Below are positions 7,348-18,923 of a stretch of DNA of 64,000 nt, in pieces. The notes below the pieces were generated by a model. That model had not been told where the DNA came from, searched no databases, and was given only the letters and a program-made list of their open reading frames with translations. The translations under genes were made by a program, and so were the position numbers. This stretch comes from Methylophilus sp. 13 (lineage in GTDB: Bacteria > Pseudomonadota > Gammaproteobacteria > Burkholderiales > Methylophilaceae): assembly GCF_015354335.1 (NCBI RefSeq), contig NZ_JADKYR010000004.1, positions 62,001 to 126,000 of the forward strand. Direction: 5' to 3'. Positions within the stretch are counted from its first letter, which is position 1, and each line of letters begins with the position of its first letter.

Positions 7348-9075
7348 ATGTTGCTTAAGGAAAGCCAACACAAGCTGGTCAAGCTGCCGGCCTGGCGCAG
7401 AAGAACGCTGCTGGTCTTGCTGCTACTGAGTTTTGTCCTGTTGCTGGGGCGCGGGTTTTACCTGCAAACCTTGCACAAGGATTACCTGATTAAAAAGGGT
7501 GAGGCGTTTTCGCGGCGCAAAGTGGTGTTGATGCCACATCGCGGCAAGATTTATGACCGTAACTTCAAACCATTGGCGATCAGCTTGCCAGTGGAGTCGG
7601 TATGGGCTAACCCGACCGACGTACAGTTTACGGCGGCGCAGCTCAAGCAAATGGCGAAATTGCTCGAGATGCCACCCAAAGAGCTGCAACAGAAGTTGCA
7701 GAAAAAGAAAAAAGAATTTGTGTATATCAAACGGAGAGTGGCGCCCGATGTGGCAAAACAGGTGATGGCGATGAAAGTGCCCGGCGTATTCAGTCAAAAA
7801 GAATACAAACGCTTCTACCCAGCGGCAGAAGTGGCGGCGCATATCGTCGGTTTCACGGGCGTGGATGACACCGGCGTAGAGGGCATGGAGCTCTATCGCA
7901 ACAATGTTCTGTCTGGCACGCCGGGCAAGCGTGACTTTGTGCGTGACCGCAAGGGGCATGTTGTCGAGGATCTGGTCGCGGTCAAACTGCCGCATGATGG
8001 TCAGGATCTGGTACTCAGCATAGACCGCACCGTGCAATATGTGGTGCACCGCGAGTTGTCGCGTGCGGTAGAAAAACACAAAGCCAAAGCGGCGGCAGCG
8101 GTGGTGCTGGATGCCAAAACCGGTGAAGTGCTGGCCTTGGTTAACATCCCGACTTACAACCCGAACAATCCGGTCAATGTTGCCAGCAAATTGCGTAACT
8201 CGGCCATCGTCAATATTTTTGAGCCAGGCTCGACCATGAAGCCGGTCACAGCGGCAGCAGCCATGGAATTTGGCCCTTACCAGCCCGATACCAAAATCCA
8301 GACTGCCCCCGGCTTTTTGCGTATTGGGACCGCCACCATTCACGATGCACACCCGAATCAGGTATTGACGGTGTCACAGGTGATCCAGAAGTCCTCTAAC
8401 GTCGGTTCGGCCAAAATGGCGCTCGATTTAAACCGCGAGCAATTGTGGAACACCTATGTGCAACTCGGCTTTGGCTCACCTACCAAAATCGGGTTCCCGG
8501 GTGAGGCCTCTGGCAAGGTGCGTGATTACAAGACCTGGCGTCCGATTGAGCAGGCCACCATGTCTTACGGGCACGGTATCAGCGTGACCTTGTTGCAGTT
8601 GGCGCGTGCTTATACCGTGTTTGCCAACGAGGGCGAATTGCTGCCGGTGACACTGAATAAACTCTCCGAGCCACCTGTCGGGCGTCAGGTGTTTTCAGCC
8701 AAAGTGGCCAATTCGGTCAAGGATATGCTGGAGCTGGTCGTGCAGCCTGGCGGCACCGCGATCAAGGCGCAAGTCACCGGTTACCGCGTGGCGGGTAAAA
8801 CCGGCACGGCGCACAAACTCGGTGACCATGGCTATGAGCACGACAAATATGTGGGTTCGTTTGTTGGCATGGTGCCCGCCTCTAATCCGCGCCTGATTAT
8901 GGCGGTGATGATAGACGAACCGAGCAATGGCGAATACTACGGTGGTAGTGTGGCGGCGCCGGTGTTTAGCGCGGTGATGAATGATGTGTTGCGTATGCTG
9001 GTGATCCCGCAAGACGGCAATGCGCTGCCTGTGACGCCGCCTGCGGATGCGGCTGAAGTCAAGGAGGCGATGTGA
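7348..9075 (+). CDS. ftsI: Septal peptidoglycan transpeptidase FtsI (PBP3)
   Basis: Class B penicillin-binding protein that cross-links septal peptidoglycan with FtsW. The 575-aa protein has an N-terminal membrane anchor (about residues 20-38), the non-penicillin-binding dimerisation domain beginning RGKIYDRN, and a transpeptidase domain with all three active-site motifs: S295-TMK, S349-S-N and K484-T-G. The end overlaps murE as GTGA and includes the strong AAGGAGG that serves murE. Confidence 0.96.
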   Translation: MLLKESQHKLVKLPAWRRRTLLVLLLLSFVLLLGRGFYLQTLHKDYLIKKGEAFSRRKVVLMPHRGKIYDRNFKPLAISLPVESVWANPTDVQFTAAQLKQMAKLLEMPPKELQQKLQKKKKEFVYIKRRVAPDVAKQVMAMKVPGVFSQKEYKRFYPAAEVAAHIVGFTGVDDTGVEGMELYRNNVLSGTPGKRDFVRDRKGHVVEDLVAVKLPHDGQDLVLSIDRTVQYVVHRELSRAVEKHKAKAAAAVVLDAKTGEVLALVNIPTYNPNNPVNVASKLRNSAIVNIFEPGSTMKPVTAAAAMEFGPYQPDTKIQTAPGFLRIGTATIHDAHPNQVLTVSQVIQKSSNVGSAKMALDLNREQLWNTYVQLGFGSPTKIGFPGEASGKVRDYKTWRPIEQATMSYGHGISVTLLQLARAYTVFANEGELLPVTLNKLSEPPVGRQVFSAKVANSVKDMLELVVQPGGTAIKAQVTGYRVAGKTGTAHKLGDHGYEHDKYVGSFVGMVPASNPRLIMAVMIDEPSNGEYYGGSVAAPVFSAVMNDVLRMLVIPQDGNALPVTPPADAAEVKEAM

Positions 9076-10502
9076 GTAAATACATTATTCCCGCGCCCGT
9101 CCATGGCATCACGGCAGATAGCCGCAAGGTGGAAAAGCATGGCTTGTTCCTCGCTTATCCTGGTCAGCACAGCGATGGTCGCGATTACATTGCCGATGCC
9201 ATTGCCAAAGGTGTGAATACTGTGATCTGGGATAGTGAGGGCTTTGACTGGAACCCTGACTGGCAAGTCCACAATATTGCCATTCCCGAGCTGAAATATC
9301 AGGTGGGCCATATCGCCAGCCAGTTTTACAAAAATCCATCCGAGCAGTTGTGGTGTGTGGGTGTTACCGGCACCAACGGCAAAACCACGGTCACGCATTG
9401 GCTGGCGCAGGCTTACCGCTTTTTGCAGCGGCAGTCTGCTGTGATTGGCACACTGGGCAATGGCCTGCTCGAAGACTTGCAGCCCACGCAAAACACTACC
9501 CCGGGCCCGGTAGAGTTGCAAAACATGCTGGCCAACTTTGTGCTGGACCAGGTGCAGATGGTGGCGATGGAAGTGTCTTCGCATGGCCTGGATCAGGGGC
9601 GTGTGAATGGGGTGGCCTTTGATGTGGCTGTGTTCACCAACCTGACGCGTGATCATCTGGATTACCACCTGACCATGGAGGCTTATCAGGCTGCAAAACG
9701 CAAATTGTTTGACTGGCAGACCCTGTCAGCTGCGGTCATCAATCTGGATGATGCCTTTGGTACCAGCTTGATTGCCGAACTGCGCAAGCAGGGCAAAACC
9801 GTGATCAGTTATGGTTTGCAACCAGAGGCAGATATTTGTGCCACGGCCGTGACCATGCATGCCACCGGTTTTGAAATCAAGGTGCGTACACCGCATGGCA
9901 TTGGCGAAGTGCAATTGCACGCGCTGGGCCAATTCAATGTGTATAACGCATTGGCGGTACTGGGCAGCCTGCTGGCCAACCAGGTAGCCTTGCCTGCGGC
10001 CTTGCAGGCGGTCTCGGGGCTGGTGCCGGTGGCTGGTCGCATGCAGATGTTTGGTGGTGGCGACCTGCCTCTGGTGGTGGTGGATTATGCCCACACGCCA
10101 GACGCGCTGGAGAAAGCCCTGCATACCTTGCGCATGCAAACCCGCGGCAAGCTGACTTGTGTATTTGGCTGTGGCGGTGACCGTGACAGTGGCAAGCGCA
10201 GTGAAATGGGGCGCATTGCAGATGAATTGGCCGATCTGGTGTTGATGACCAATGACAATCCGCGCAGTGAGAATCCCTACGCCATTATTGCGGCGATTGC
10301 CGAGGGTATGCGCCGTGAAGCCGCGGTCGAGACTGACCGTGCCAAGGCGATTGCATTGGCGGTTAGCCAGGCGAGCAAAGGCGACGTGGTGTTGGTGGCT
10401 GGCAAGGGGCATGAGGATTATCAGGAAATCCAGGGCATCCGCTATCCGTTCAGTGATGCGGAGTGGGTACAAAGCGCATTGAAGAAAAAGGTGAACGCAT
10501 GA
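9072..10502 (+). CDS. murE: UDP-MurNAc-L-Ala-D-Glu:meso-diaminopimelate ligase MurE
   Basis: Cytoplasmic ATP-dependent ligase that adds meso-diaminopimelate as the third residue of the stem peptide. The 476-aa protein has the Mur ligase ATP loop GTNGKT (residues 100-105) and the DNPR motif (395-398), which marks diaminopimelate rather than lysine as substrate. The GTG start at 9072 lies inside the ftsI stop and has a near-perfect AAGGAGG 5 bases upstream. The stop overlaps murF. Confidence 0.96.
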   Translation: MSKYIIPAPVHGITADSRKVEKHGLFLAYPGQHSDGRDYIADAIAKGVNTVIWDSEGFDWNPDWQVHNIAIPELKYQVGHIASQFYKNPSEQLWCVGVTGTNGKTTVTHWLAQAYRFLQRQSAVIGTLGNGLLEDLQPTQNTTPGPVELQNMLANFVLDQVQMVAMEVSSHGLDQGRVNGVAFDVAVFTNLTRDHLDYHLTMEAYQAAKRKLFDWQTLSAAVINLDDAFGTSLIAELRKQGKTVISYGLQPEADICATAVTMHATGFEIKVRTPHGIGEVQLHALGQFNVYNALAVLGSLLANQVALPAALQAVSGLVPVAGRMQMFGGGDLPLVVVDYAHTPDALEKALHTLRMQTRGKLTCVFGCGGDRDSGKRSEMGRIADELADLVLMTNDNPRSENPYAIIAAIAEGMRREAAVETDRAKAIALAVSQASKGDVVLVAGKGHEDYQEIQGIRYPFSDAEWVQSALKKKVNA

Positions 10503-11863
10503 TTGCGCTGAAAACCATCGCCGAGGTATTGCAAGGCACTTTGCTGGGCAACGACGTCACAGTGACTTCGGTAGATACCGACAGTCGCCGCGTACTGCCC
10601 GGGCAATTGTTTGTGGCCTTGCCGGGTGAGAAATTTGACGGCCATGACTTTTTGCCGCAAGTGGCTGCGCAAGGCGCGGTGGCAGCGCTGATCAGCAAGC
10701 CCGTAGAGACCGATTTGCCTGCCGTGCTGGTGAAAGACACCCGCCTGGCGTTAGGCCAGCTGGCCAGCTGGTGGCGCCAGCAATTGGCATTGCCACTGAT
10801 TGCGGTCACTGGCAGTAACGGCAAAACCACCACCAAAGAAATGATTGCCGCGATTATGCAAGTGCATGTCGGCGGCACCGATCTGGTGTTGGCCACCGCC
10901 GGTAACTTTAATAACGATATCGGCATGCCGCTGACCCTGTTGCGTTTGCGCGCAACGCACCGGTGCGCCGTGATCGAGATGGGCATGAATCATCTCGGTG
11001 AGATTGATTACCTGACGCGTCTGGCGCGGCCAAATGTGGCGGTCATCAATAATGCGGGCACTGCGCACATTGGTGAACTGGGGTCACGGGAAAACATTGC
11101 CAAGGCCAAGGGCGAAATCTTTGCCGGATTGGCTGCGGACGGGGTCGCCGTGATCAATGCCGATAGCGACTTTGCCGATTACTGGCGCGGCTTGAATCCT
11201 GCGCGCCGGGTGTTGAGCTTTGGCATGCAGCAGGCGGCCGATGTGCAGGGTGAAATGCTGGCTGGTGACAGTCAGTTCAAGCTTAGCTTTCAAGATGAGT
11301 CTGTCGAGGTCACGCTGGCCGTGCCAGGTGCTCACAACGTGATGAACGCACTTGCCGCTGCTGCGAGCTGTCTGGCCGCGGGTGTCAGTCTGACCGAAGT
11401 GGCGCAAGGCTTGGCCCGGTTTGCAGGCGTCAAGGGCCGTTTGCAACAAAAAACCGCGGCCTGTGGTGCGCGCCTGATTGATGACACTTATAACGCGAAT
11501 CCGGATTCGATGAAGGCGGCGCTCGATGTGCTCAGCAGCCTGGGCGCGAATAGCGTGTTTGTGATGGGCGACATGGGCGAACTCGGCGCGGATGCTGAGG
11601 CCATGCACGCACAGATTGGCCGCTATGCCAAAGACCGGGGCATACGTCAGTTTTATGCACTGGGCACCCTGACTAAAGCCGCTGCGCAGGCGTTTGGGCC
11701 GCAGGCACAACATTTTGAGTCATTGCCTAGCCTGGTCGAGGCCTTAAATCAGGCGGTGACTGCGCAAGACATCGTATTGGTCAAAGGGTCACGCTTCATG
11801 CAAATGGAGCGCGTGGTACAGGCGTTGGTTGAGGCGCAAGCCACTGAACAGGTGGGGAAATAG
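10499..11863 (+). CDS. murF: UDP-MurNAc-tripeptide:D-Ala-D-Ala ligase MurF
   Basis: Adds the D-Ala-D-Ala dipeptide made by Ddl, completing the cytoplasmic pentapeptide precursor. The 454-aa product has GSNGKTTT from residue 105 and the [11 protein letters not shown] motif typical of MurF. ATG 10499 is chosen because it overlaps the murE stop as ATGA and follows AAGGTG; a longer frame starting at 10463 would overlap murE by 40 bases. The gene also runs close to mraY, only 7 bases apart. Confidence 0.95.
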   Translation: MIALKTIAEVLQGTLLGNDVTVTSVDTDSRRVLPGQLFVALPGEKFDGHDFLPQVAAQGAVAALISKPVETDLPAVLVKDTRLALGQLASWWRQQLALPLIAVTGSNGKTTTKEMIAAIMQVHVGGTDLVLATAGNFNNDIGMPLTLLRLRATHRCAVIEMGMNHLGEIDYLTRLARPNVAVINNAGTAHIGELGSRENIAKAKGEIFAGLAADGVAVINADSDFADYWRGLNPARRVLSFGMQQAADVQGEMLAGDSQFKLSFQDESVEVTLAVPGAHNVMNALAAAASCLAAGVSLTEVAQGLARFAGVKGRLQQKTAACGARLIDDTYNANPDSMKAALDVLSSLGANSVFVMGDMGELGADAEAMHAQIGRYAKDRGIRQFYALGTLTKAAAQAFGPQAQHFESLPSLVEALNQAVTAQDIVLVKGSRFMQMERVVQALVEAQATEQVGK

Positions 11864-11870
11864 GAAGAGT

Positions 11871-12974
11871 ATGTTACTAGAACTAACAAAATGGCTGGCT
11901 TCGGATGTGCATGGGTTTCATGTATTCAACTACATCACCTTCAGGGCCGTGCTGGCGACACTGACGGCCTTGGCGATTTCATTCCTGGTCGGCCCGGCCA
12001 TGATACGCAAGCTGACCGAATACAAAGTCGGTCAGGCGGTGCGTGATGATGGTCCACAAACTCATCTGGTCAAAGCCGGCACCCCGACCATGGGCGGCGC
12101 ATTGATTCTGGTCGCCATCGCCGTGTCTACCTTGCTCTGGGGCAATTTGCATAACCGCTTTATCTGGGTGGTGTTGATCACTACCTTGGGTTTTGGTGCG
12201 GTTGGCTGGGTCGATGACTACCGTAAAGTGGTCTTTAAAAATCCCAAGGGCTTGTCTGCCAAAGAAAAATATTTCTGGCAAAGCCTGATCGGTTTTGGCG
12301 TGGCAGGCTTTCTGTACGCGACCTCCAGCACCCCTGTAGAAACCACACTGATTGTGCCTTTCTTCAAGCACCTGGTGTTTCCGCTGAGTGCCACCGGTTT
12401 TATTGTGCTGACCTACCTGGTGATTGTCGGTAGCAGCAATGCCGTCAACCTGACCGACGGTCTCGATGGTCTGGCGACCTTGCCTACTGTGATGGTGGGT
12501 AGTGCGCTGGCGATTTTCTCGTATGTTGCCGGGCATGCCGTGTTTTCAAAATACCTGGGGATTCCCTATGTGGCTGGCGCCAGCGAGTTGATGGTGTTCT
12601 GCGCGGCAATGGCTGGTGCGGGCTTGGGCTTTTTGTGGTTTAACGCTTATCCGGCTGAAGTGTTCATGGGCGATGTCGGCGCATTGGCGCTGGGCGCGGC
12701 CCTGGGCGTGGTCGCCGTGATTGTACGTCAGGAAATCGTGCTGTTCATCATGGGCGGCGTGTTCGTGATTGAGACTTTCTCGGTGGCCGCGCAAGTGCTG
12801 TATTTCAAATACACCAAAAAAATGACTGGTACCGGCAAACGCATCTTTTTGATGGCGCCTTTGCATCACCACTACGAACAAAAGGGCTGGAAAGAGACAC
12901 AGGTCGTCGTGCGTTTCTGGATCATTACCATGATGCTGGTGCTGGTGGGATTATCCACCCTGAAATTGAGATAA
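11871..12974 (+). CDS. mraY: Phospho-MurNAc-pentapeptide translocase MraY
   Basis: Integral membrane enzyme that transfers phospho-MurNAc-pentapeptide to undecaprenyl phosphate, giving lipid I. The 367-aa protein has about ten membrane segments and the family's catalytic motifs [26 protein letters not shown] and [12 protein letters not shown] 11871 is preceded by AGGAAG at good spacing; the longer frame beginning inside murF is rejected. Confidence 0.96.
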   Translation: MLLELTKWLASDVHGFHVFNYITFRAVLATLTALAISFLVGPAMIRKLTEYKVGQAVRDDGPQTHLVKAGTPTMGGALILVAIAVSTLLWGNLHNRFIWVVLITTLGFGAVGWVDDYRKVVFKNPKGLSAKEKYFWQSLIGFGVAGFLYATSSTPVETTLIVPFFKHLVFPLSATGFIVLTYLVIVGSSNAVNLTDGLDGLATLPTVMVGSALAIFSYVAGHAVFSKYLGIPYVAGASELMVFCAAMAGAGLGFLWFNAYPAEVFMGDVGALALGAALGVVAVIVRQEIVLFIMGGVFVIETFSVAAQVLYFKYTKKMTGTGKRIFLMAPLHHHYEQKGWKETQVVVRFWIITMMLVLVGLSTLKLR

Positions 12975-13002
12975 GACGAAAACGTCATTGTCAGGCAAAC
13001 AC

Positions 13003-14373
13003 ATGAAAAAACACTTCGAACACCAACGCATTGCTGTCCTGGGACTGGGTGATACCGGCTTCTCGGCGTTGCGCTGGCTGCGTGGTATGGGCGCAGAAGT
13101 GGTGATGTTTGACTCACGCCCGCATCCGTCAGGCCTGGATCGCCTGCAAGAAGAATTTCCTGAGGTCGAATACCATCTTGGACCTTTTAATAGCAGCTTG
13201 CTGGCGGCGATGGATTTGATTGTGGCCAGCCCGGGTGTGGCACTGAAAGAGCCTGTATTGGCCGATCTGATGGCACAAGGCAAAGCCGTGGTCGGTGATG
13301 TCGAGCTGTTTGCGCGCTTCCGTGCGCCTTATGCCAAGGTGATTGCCATCACCGGCTCCAACGGCAAAACCACCGTGACCTCGCTGGTGGGCGAAATCTG
13401 CAAACAGGCCGGTCTCAATACTATTGTGGCTGGCAATATCGGTTTGCCCGTGCTGGATACGCTGCACATGCCCGCGCCAGACGTTTATGTGCTGGAGCTG
13501 TCCAGTTTTCAGCTGGAAACCACGCACAGCCTGGAGATTGATGTTGCCACGGTGCTCAATCTGTCCGAGGACCATATGGATAGATACGACAGCATGACCG
13601 ATTATGCGCAGGCCAAGGCCCGTATCTACCAGCATGCCCGCATTGCCGTGGTAAATCGTGATGATCCTGCCAGCATGGCCTTGGCTGGTGCCATGCCGCA
13701 GATTTCATTCGGCGTTAACCCGGCCCCTAGCATCAATGATTACGGCCTCAATGACGCAGGCTGGCTGTGCGCGGGTAATCGCCACTATATTGAAGCCGAT
13801 ACCCTGCAGATCCGCGGCAAACACAATATTGCCAATGCGCTGGCTGCCATTGCGCTGGCGCAGGCCATCGGCATAGACAAAGTTTCCATCCTGCATACCG
13901 TGCAGTCGTTTGCCGGCTTGCCACACCGCGTGGAGTGGGTGGCCAACATTGAGGATGTCGACTTTTACGATGACTCCAAAGGCACCAATGTTGGCGCGAC
14001 CTGCGCTGCCATCAGCGGCATGCTCAAACAGGGCAAACCACAAAAAGTGGTGCTGATTGCGGGCGGCGACGGCAAGGGCCAGGACTTTAATCCCTTGCGT
14101 GATGCCGTGTTGCACCATGCACGCGCTGTGGTGTTGATCGGCCGTGATGGTCCCAAAATTCAACAGGTCTTGCAGCACTTGCAATTGCCTGTGGTCGATG
14201 CCGTTGATCTAACCGCGGCAGTGCATATTGCCAAAACACTGGCTGAGGCGGGCGATGCGGTCTTGCTGTCCCCTGCCTGCGCCAGTTTTGATATGTTCCG
14301 CAACTACGAACACCGCGCACAGGTATTTGTCGAGGCTGTGAAAGCCATGGAGGCCGCATGCTTGGGCCGTTGA
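13003..14373 (+). CDS. murD: UDP-MurNAc-L-alanine:D-glutamate ligase MurD
   Basis: Adds D-glutamate to UDP-MurNAc-L-Ala in the cytoplasm. The N-terminal Rossmann-like domain opens [17 protein letters not shown], the ATP loop GSNGKTTVT begins at residue 118, and [11 protein letters not shown] marks the C-terminal domain. ATG 13003 is preferred to an in-frame TTG at 12988 because AGG sits 8 bases upstream and family members begin shortly before this point. The product is 456 aa. The 3' end overlaps ftsW by 16 bases. Confidence 0.95.
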   Translation: MKKHFEHQRIAVLGLGDTGFSALRWLRGMGAEVVMFDSRPHPSGLDRLQEEFPEVEYHLGPFNSSLLAAMDLIVASPGVALKEPVLADLMAQGKAVVGDVELFARFRAPYAKVIAITGSNGKTTVTSLVGEICKQAGLNTIVAGNIGLPVLDTLHMPAPDVYVLELSSFQLETTHSLEIDVATVLNLSEDHMDRYDSMTDYAQAKARIYQHARIAVVNRDDPASMALAGAMPQISFGVNPAPSINDYGLNDAGWLCAGNRHYIEADTLQIRGKHNIANALAAIALAQAIGIDKVSILHTVQSFAGLPHRVEWVANIEDVDFYDDSKGTNVGATCAAISGMLKQGKPQKVVLIAGGDGKGQDFNPLRDAVLHHARAVVLIGRDGPKIQQVLQHLQLPVVDAVDLTAAVHIAKTLAEAGDAVLLSPACASFDMFRNYEHRAQVFVEAVKAMEAACLGR

Positions 14374-15524
14374 TGATGTCGCGTGAGCGCTATAACTCGC
14401 CCAGCTATGATCAGTCGCTGGTGTGGGTGGTGCTGTCACTGCTGGCGTTTGGCATGGTCATGGTGTATTCGGCCTCCATCGCCTACGCAGACTCAAGCAA
14501 GATGTTTGGCCATAACAGCACCTACTTCCTGGTGCGTCAGGCTTTGTATATTTCTGTCGGCTTGGGGGCGGCCATCGTGGTGTTTCAAGTGCCCATGGCC
14601 TGGTGGCAAAAGATGTCGCCCTACCTGTTTATTGCCGGCATTGTGCTGCTGATTCTGGTGTTGATCCCCGGCATCGGCAAAGTGGTCAATGGCAGCCGCC
14701 GCTGGATTTCCCTGTTGATCATGAATCTGCAGCCTTCAGAACTTATGAAGCTGTTTATTGCCATGTACGCCTCGGACTATGCCGTGCGTAAGGCCAGCAG
14801 CATGCACAGCTTTAAAAAAGGCTTTTTACCCATGCTGGGTGTGATGGTGTTTGTCGGCGTGCTGCTGTTGAAAGAGCCCGATTTTGGCGCGTTTGCTGTC
14901 ACGGCCTCGATTGCGTTTTCCATCATGTGGCTGGGCGGCGTCAATCTCAAGGTGTTTCTGGCCATGCTGGGCGCCTTGCCATTGGCGGTGATTGGTCTGG
15001 TGGTGATGGAACCCTATCGTCTGGAGCGCATGAAAGGCTTTTTGAATCCGTTTGATGATCCATTTGATACCGGTTATCAGTTATCGCATGCCCTGATCGC
15101 GTTTGGTCGTGGTGAGTTTTGGGGTGTGGGTCTGGGCGGCAGTGTGGAAAAACTGCTCTACCTGCCAGAGGCACATACCGACTTTTTACTGGCCGTGGTG
15201 GCGGAAGAGCTGGGCTATGTGGGTGTGCTGGTCGTGGTCTTGCTGTTTGCCTGGCTGGTGATCCGCGCCTTTAGCATTGCCAAAGAAGCCGTTGCCAATG
15301 AACGTTATTACTCGGCCTTGCTGGCACAAGGCATCGGCGTCTGGATGGGTGTGCAGGGTTTTATCAATATGGGCGTGAATATGGGCCTGTTGCCCACCAA
15401 AGGCCTGACTTTGCCACTGTTGTCTTACGGTGGTAGCGGCATATTGGCTAACTGCATCGCTTTATCCGTGCTGCTGCGAATCGATTTTGAAAACCGTCGT
15501 CTGCAGAAAGGCTTGCAGTCATGA
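14358..15524 (+). CDS. ftsW: Septal peptidoglycan glycosyltransferase FtsW
   Basis: SEDS-family polymerase that builds septal glycan strands from lipid II together with FtsI. The 388-aa protein has ten predicted membrane segments and the family motif near the C-terminus, [13 protein letters not shown] 14358 has GGAGG four bases upstream within murD; ATGs at 14373 and 14376, just at the murD stop, are alternatives. The end overlaps murG as ATGA. Confidence 0.95.
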   Translation: MLGPLMMSRERYNSPSYDQSLVWVVLSLLAFGMVMVYSASIAYADSSKMFGHNSTYFLVRQALYISVGLGAAIVVFQVPMAWWQKMSPYLFIAGIVLLILVLIPGIGKVVNGSRRWISLLIMNLQPSELMKLFIAMYASDYAVRKASSMHSFKKGFLPMLGVMVFVGVLLLKEPDFGAFAVTASIAFSIMWLGGVNLKVFLAMLGALPLAVIGLVVMEPYRLERMKGFLNPFDDPFDTGYQLSHALIAFGRGEFWGVGLGGSVEKLLYLPEAHTDFLLAVVAEELGYVGVLVVVLLFAWLVIRAFSIAKEAVANERYYSALLAQGIGVWMGVQGFINMGVNMGLLPTKGLTLPLLSYGGSGILANCIALSVLLRIDFENRRLQKGLQS

Positions 15525-16615
15525 CCCGAGCATACACATTACTGGTGATGGCGGGCGGCACTGGCGGCCATGTCTATCCTGCGATGGCCGTGGCCGATGC
15601 CTTGCATGCACAAGGCTGGCAGATTGTCTGGCTGGCCACCGAGGGGGGCATGGAAAACCGCCTGATTGCAGACAAACCCTATGAAAAAGCCATGATGACC
15701 ATGCAAGGCGTGCGCGGTAAAGGAGTGATGGGCTGGTTGACCTTGCCAGTCAAGCTGCTGCGTGCATTTGCCCAAGCCAGGCAAGCGATTGCGCAACATC
15801 AGCCCGATGTTGTGTTGGGCATGGGCGGCTTTGCCGCGTTTCCAGGCGGCGTCATGGCCAAGCTGGCTGGCGTACCGCTGGTGATTCATGAGCAAAACTC
15901 GGTGGCGGGGTTGACCAATAAAGTGCTGGCCAAGCTGGCAAATCGGGTATTGACCGGCTTCCCCAATGCGTTGGGACCTAAAGGGGAAATGGTCGGTAAT
16001 CCGGTACGTGAAGGCATTACCACCTTGCCTACACCCGAACAGCGTTTTGCCGAGCATCACGGCGTGTTGCGGGTCCTGGTGGTTGGCGGCAGTTTGGGCG
16101 CGGTGGCATTGAACACCTTGTTGCCACAGGCTTTTGCGCAGTTGCCGACCAATGCGCGGCCACAGATCATTCATCAGTCTGGTGAAAAACAGATTGAGGC
16201 TTTGAAAAAAGCCTATGCCGAGGCAGGTGTGGCGGCTGATTGCCGCGCCTTTATTCATGACATGGCAGAAGTGTATGCCTGGGCAGATCTGGTGATTTGC
16301 CGGGCTGGAGCCCTGACCGTGGCGGAGTTGGCCAATGTGGGCGCTGCCAGCATTCTGGTGCCCTTCCCGTTTGCGGTGGATGATCACCAGACCACCAATG
16401 CCGCGTATTTGGCACAAGCAGGCGCGGCGCAGCTGATTCAACAGCGTGACCTGGACATTGGCTCATTGGCCGCCTTGTTGCAAACACTGGATAGAGCCAC
16501 TTGCCTGGCGATGGCGCAAAAAGCGCGCGCATTGGCCAGGCCACAGGCCACGCGCCAGGTGGCAGCGATTTGCCAGCAACTGGCCGAGAACAACGGAAAA
16601 CTTAAAGCACTATGA
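15521..16615 (+). CDS. murG: UDP-GlcNAc:lipid I N-acetylglucosaminyltransferase MurG
   Basis: Peripheral membrane GT-B enzyme that converts lipid I to lipid II. The 364-aa protein opens with the glycine-rich loop [10 protein letters not shown] (about residues 12-21), carries the second G-loop [12 protein letters not shown] and the donor-site region [12 protein letters not shown]. Both ends overlap neighbours by 4 bp (ftsW and murC), indicating translational coupling. Confidence 0.96.
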   Translation: MTRAYTLLVMAGGTGGHVYPAMAVADALHAQGWQIVWLATEGGMENRLIADKPYEKAMMTMQGVRGKGVMGWLTLPVKLLRAFAQARQAIAQHQPDVVLGMGGFAAFPGGVMAKLAGVPLVIHEQNSVAGLTNKVLAKLANRVLTGFPNALGPKGEMVGNPVREGITTLPTPEQRFAEHHGVLRVLVVGGSLGAVALNTLLPQAFAQLPTNARPQIIHQSGEKQIEALKKAYAEAGVAADCRAFIHDMAEVYAWADLVICRAGALTVAELANVGAASILVPFPFAVDDHQTTNAAYLAQAGAAQLIQQRDLDIGSLAALLQTLDRATCLAMAQKARALARPQATRQVAAICQQLAENNGKLKAL

Positions 16616-18021
16616 AACATAAAGTCAAAAAAATTCATTTTATCGGCATCGGCGGCTCGGGCATGAGCGGCATTGCCGAAGTGCTGCTGAACCTGGGCTT
16701 TGAAGTCAGCGGGTCAGACCTGGCCAGCAATGCCACCACCAGACGCTTGCAAGGGTTTGGCGCCACCGTGTTTCAGGGCCATGCCACCGAGCATCTTGGC
16801 AATGCAGATGTGGTGGTGGTATCCAGTGCGATCAATGAAGAAAACCCGGAAATCATCGCCGCGCGTGCGCGCAAAGTGCCCGTGATTCCGCGTGCGGTCA
16901 TGCTGGCCGAACTCATGCGCTTCAAGCAAGGCATCGCCGTGGCAGGCACGCATGGCAAAACCACCACTACCAGCCTGATTGCCAGCATTCTGGCAGAGGC
17001 CGACATGGACCCGACCTTTGTGATTGGCGGCAAGCTTGAAGCGGCCAGCGCCAATGCGCGCTTGGGTACCGGTGAATTGATCGTGGTAGAGGCGGATGAG
17101 TCTGATGCGTCGTTCTTGCACCTGACCCCGATCATGGCAGTGGTGACCAATATCGACCAGGACCACATGGACACTTACGAGCACAGTTTTGACAAACTCA
17201 AAACCGCGTTTGTCGAGTTCTTGCAGCAGATTCCTTTCTGGGGCATGGCTGTGTTGTGCATCGATGACGCCAATGTGCGTGAAATCCTGCCGCGCGTCAC
17301 CCGGCCGGTGACCACCTATGGCACGCACGAAGAGGCCGTGATTCGCGCGGAAAATATTGTTGCCGACAACGGCAAGATGCATTTCACCCTGGTGCGCAAA
17401 AACGGCGTGACCGTGCGTAATGAAGTGACTTTGAACCTGCCCGGCCACCACTATGTGCTGAATGCGCTGGCGGCAATTGCGATTGCTACTGAGTTGAATG
17501 TACCGGATGCCGCCATCCTCAAGGCGCTGGCTGAGTTCCGCGGGGTGGGCCGTCGCTTTGAGCGTTATGGTGAAATCCCGATCAGTCAAGGCGGGCCTGC
17601 CGGTGGACACTTCACGCTGGTGGATGACTACGGGCATCACCCGATTGAAATGCAGGCGGTGATTGCAGCCGCGCGCGGCGCCTTCCCGGGTCGCCGTCTG
17701 GTGCTGGCCTTCCAGCCGCACCGTTATACCCGCACCCGCGACTGTTTTGAAGATTTTGTAAAAGTACTGTCGACCGTGGATGCCTTGCTGTTGACCGAAG
17801 TGTATTCGGCGGGCGAATCACCGATTGTGGCGGCGGATACGCGCAGCCTGATCCGCGCCATCCGCGTCAACGGCAAGGTGGAGCCTCGCTTTGTGGAAAC
17901 CACCGAAGAGCTGCCTGCAGCCATTCTTGAGAGTGTGTTGCCTGGCGATGTGGTGGTAGTGATGGGCGCTGGCAATATCGGTAGCGTGGCGGCCAAAACA
18001 CGGGAAATGGCTAGCGTATGA
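16612..18021 (+). CDS. murC: UDP-N-acetylmuramate:L-alanine ligase MurC
   Basis: First of the four Mur ligases, adding L-alanine to UDP-MurNAc. The 469-aa protein has the UDP-binding [12 protein letters not shown] near its start, the ATP loop GTHGKTTTT from residue 112, [10 protein letters not shown] and [10 protein letters not shown]. It is linked to murG and murB by 4-bp overlaps. The enzymatic order of the pathway (murC before murD) is not the gene order, as is normal in this cluster. Confidence 0.96.
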   Translation: MKHKVKKIHFIGIGGSGMSGIAEVLLNLGFEVSGSDLASNATTRRLQGFGATVFQGHATEHLGNADVVVVSSAINEENPEIIAARARKVPVIPRAVMLAELMRFKQGIAVAGTHGKTTTTSLIASILAEADMDPTFVIGGKLEAASANARLGTGELIVVEADESDASFLHLTPIMAVVTNIDQDHMDTYEHSFDKLKTAFVEFLQQIPFWGMAVLCIDDANVREILPRVTRPVTTYGTHEEAVIRAENIVADNGKMHFTLVRKNGVTVRNEVTLNLPGHHYVLNALAAIAIATELNVPDAAILKALAEFRGVGRRFERYGEIPISQGGPAGGHFTLVDDYGHHPIEMQAVIAAARGAFPGRRLVLAFQPHRYTRTRDCFEDFVKVLSTVDALLLTEVYSAGESPIVAADTRSLIRAIRVNGKVEPRFVETTEELPAAILESVLPGDVVVVMGAGNIGSVAAKTREMASV

Positions 18022-18923
18022 GTGCCACCCGTGTGAAAACCTCAGGCTTGCAAGTGCTCAAGAACGAGCCTTTGGCCCGCTATACCAGCTGGCGTGTCGG
18101 CGGCCCGGCGGATCGCCTGGTGCTGGCTGACAGCGTAGAAGCCTTGCAGCAGTTTTTGCAGCAATTATCGGCCAGCGAGCCGCTGACTTTTATTGGCCTG
18201 GGTAGCAATCTGCTGGTAAGGGATGGCGGAGTGCGCGGCACAGTGGTGGTCATGCATCAGGCGCTGCAAGCGCTGGAGATGCACGGTGAGCGTATTTATG
18301 CGGATGCTGGCGTGACCTGCGCCAAACTGGCGCGCTTTGCTGCCAGCCAGGACCGCGTTGGGGCCGAGTTTATGGCTGGCATTCCGGGCACCGTCGGCGG
18401 TGCACTGGCGATGAATGCCGGTTGTTACGGAGGAGAAACCTGGCAATGGGTGGATCAGGTAAAAACGATTAACCGTGCCGGCATCGTGCAAACCCGTGCA
18501 AAAGTTGAATACCAGCCCAGCTATCGTCATGTGGCGCATCCGGCGGCAGATGAGTGGTTTTTGGGCGGCTGGTTTGCAGTGCCTGCGGGGGATGGCAAGG
18601 CCTCAGCCGAGCAGATTAAGCAGTTGCTGGCCAAGCGCTTGGCCAGCCAGCCACTGAATATGCCGAGTGCAGGGTCTACCTTTAGAAATCCTGAAGGCGA
18701 TTTTGCTGCGCGGCTGATTGAAGCTTCAGGGTTGAAGGGGGCCACCATCGGTGGCGCGCAGGTCTCTGAAAAGCATGCCAACTTTATTGTGAATCTGGGG
18801 CAGGCCAGCGCGGCGGATATTGAAGCCCTGATTGAGCACGTGAAAACCACCGTGCGCGCCAAACAGGGCGTGGCATTGATGCAAGAAGTAAAAGTAATTG
18901 GGGAAGGTGTTTTACAAGCATGA
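18018..18923 (+). CDS. murB: UDP-N-acetylenolpyruvoylglucosamine reductase MurB (short type)
   Basis: FAD- and NADPH-dependent reduction of UDP-GlcNAc-enolpyruvate to UDP-MurNAc. The 301-aa length fits the shorter type II MurB rather than the roughly 340-aa E. coli type. Motifs seen are [23 protein letters not shown] (flavin site), [27 protein letters not shown] and KHANFIVN. It is coupled to murC and ddl by ATGA overlaps. Confidence 0.95.
   Translation: MSATRVKTSGLQVLKNEPLARYTSWRVGGPADRLVLADSVEALQQFLQQLSASEPLTFIGLGSNLLVRDGGVRGTVVVMHQALQALEMHGERIYADAGVTCAKLARFAASQDRVGAEFMAGIPGTVGGALAMNAGCYGGETWQWVDQVKTINRAGIVQTRAKVEYQPSYRHVAHPAADEWFLGGWFAVPAGDGKASAEQIKQLLAKRLASQPLNMPSAGSTFRNPEGDFAARLIEASGLKGATIGGAQVSEKHANFIVNLGQASAADIEALIEHVKTTVRAKQGVALMQEVKVIGEGVLQA

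Noticed and set aside
16714-17721. Minus-strand open frame of 335 codons opposite murC
   Set aside because: Shadow of the murC codon pattern with no recognisable protein features or ribosome site.
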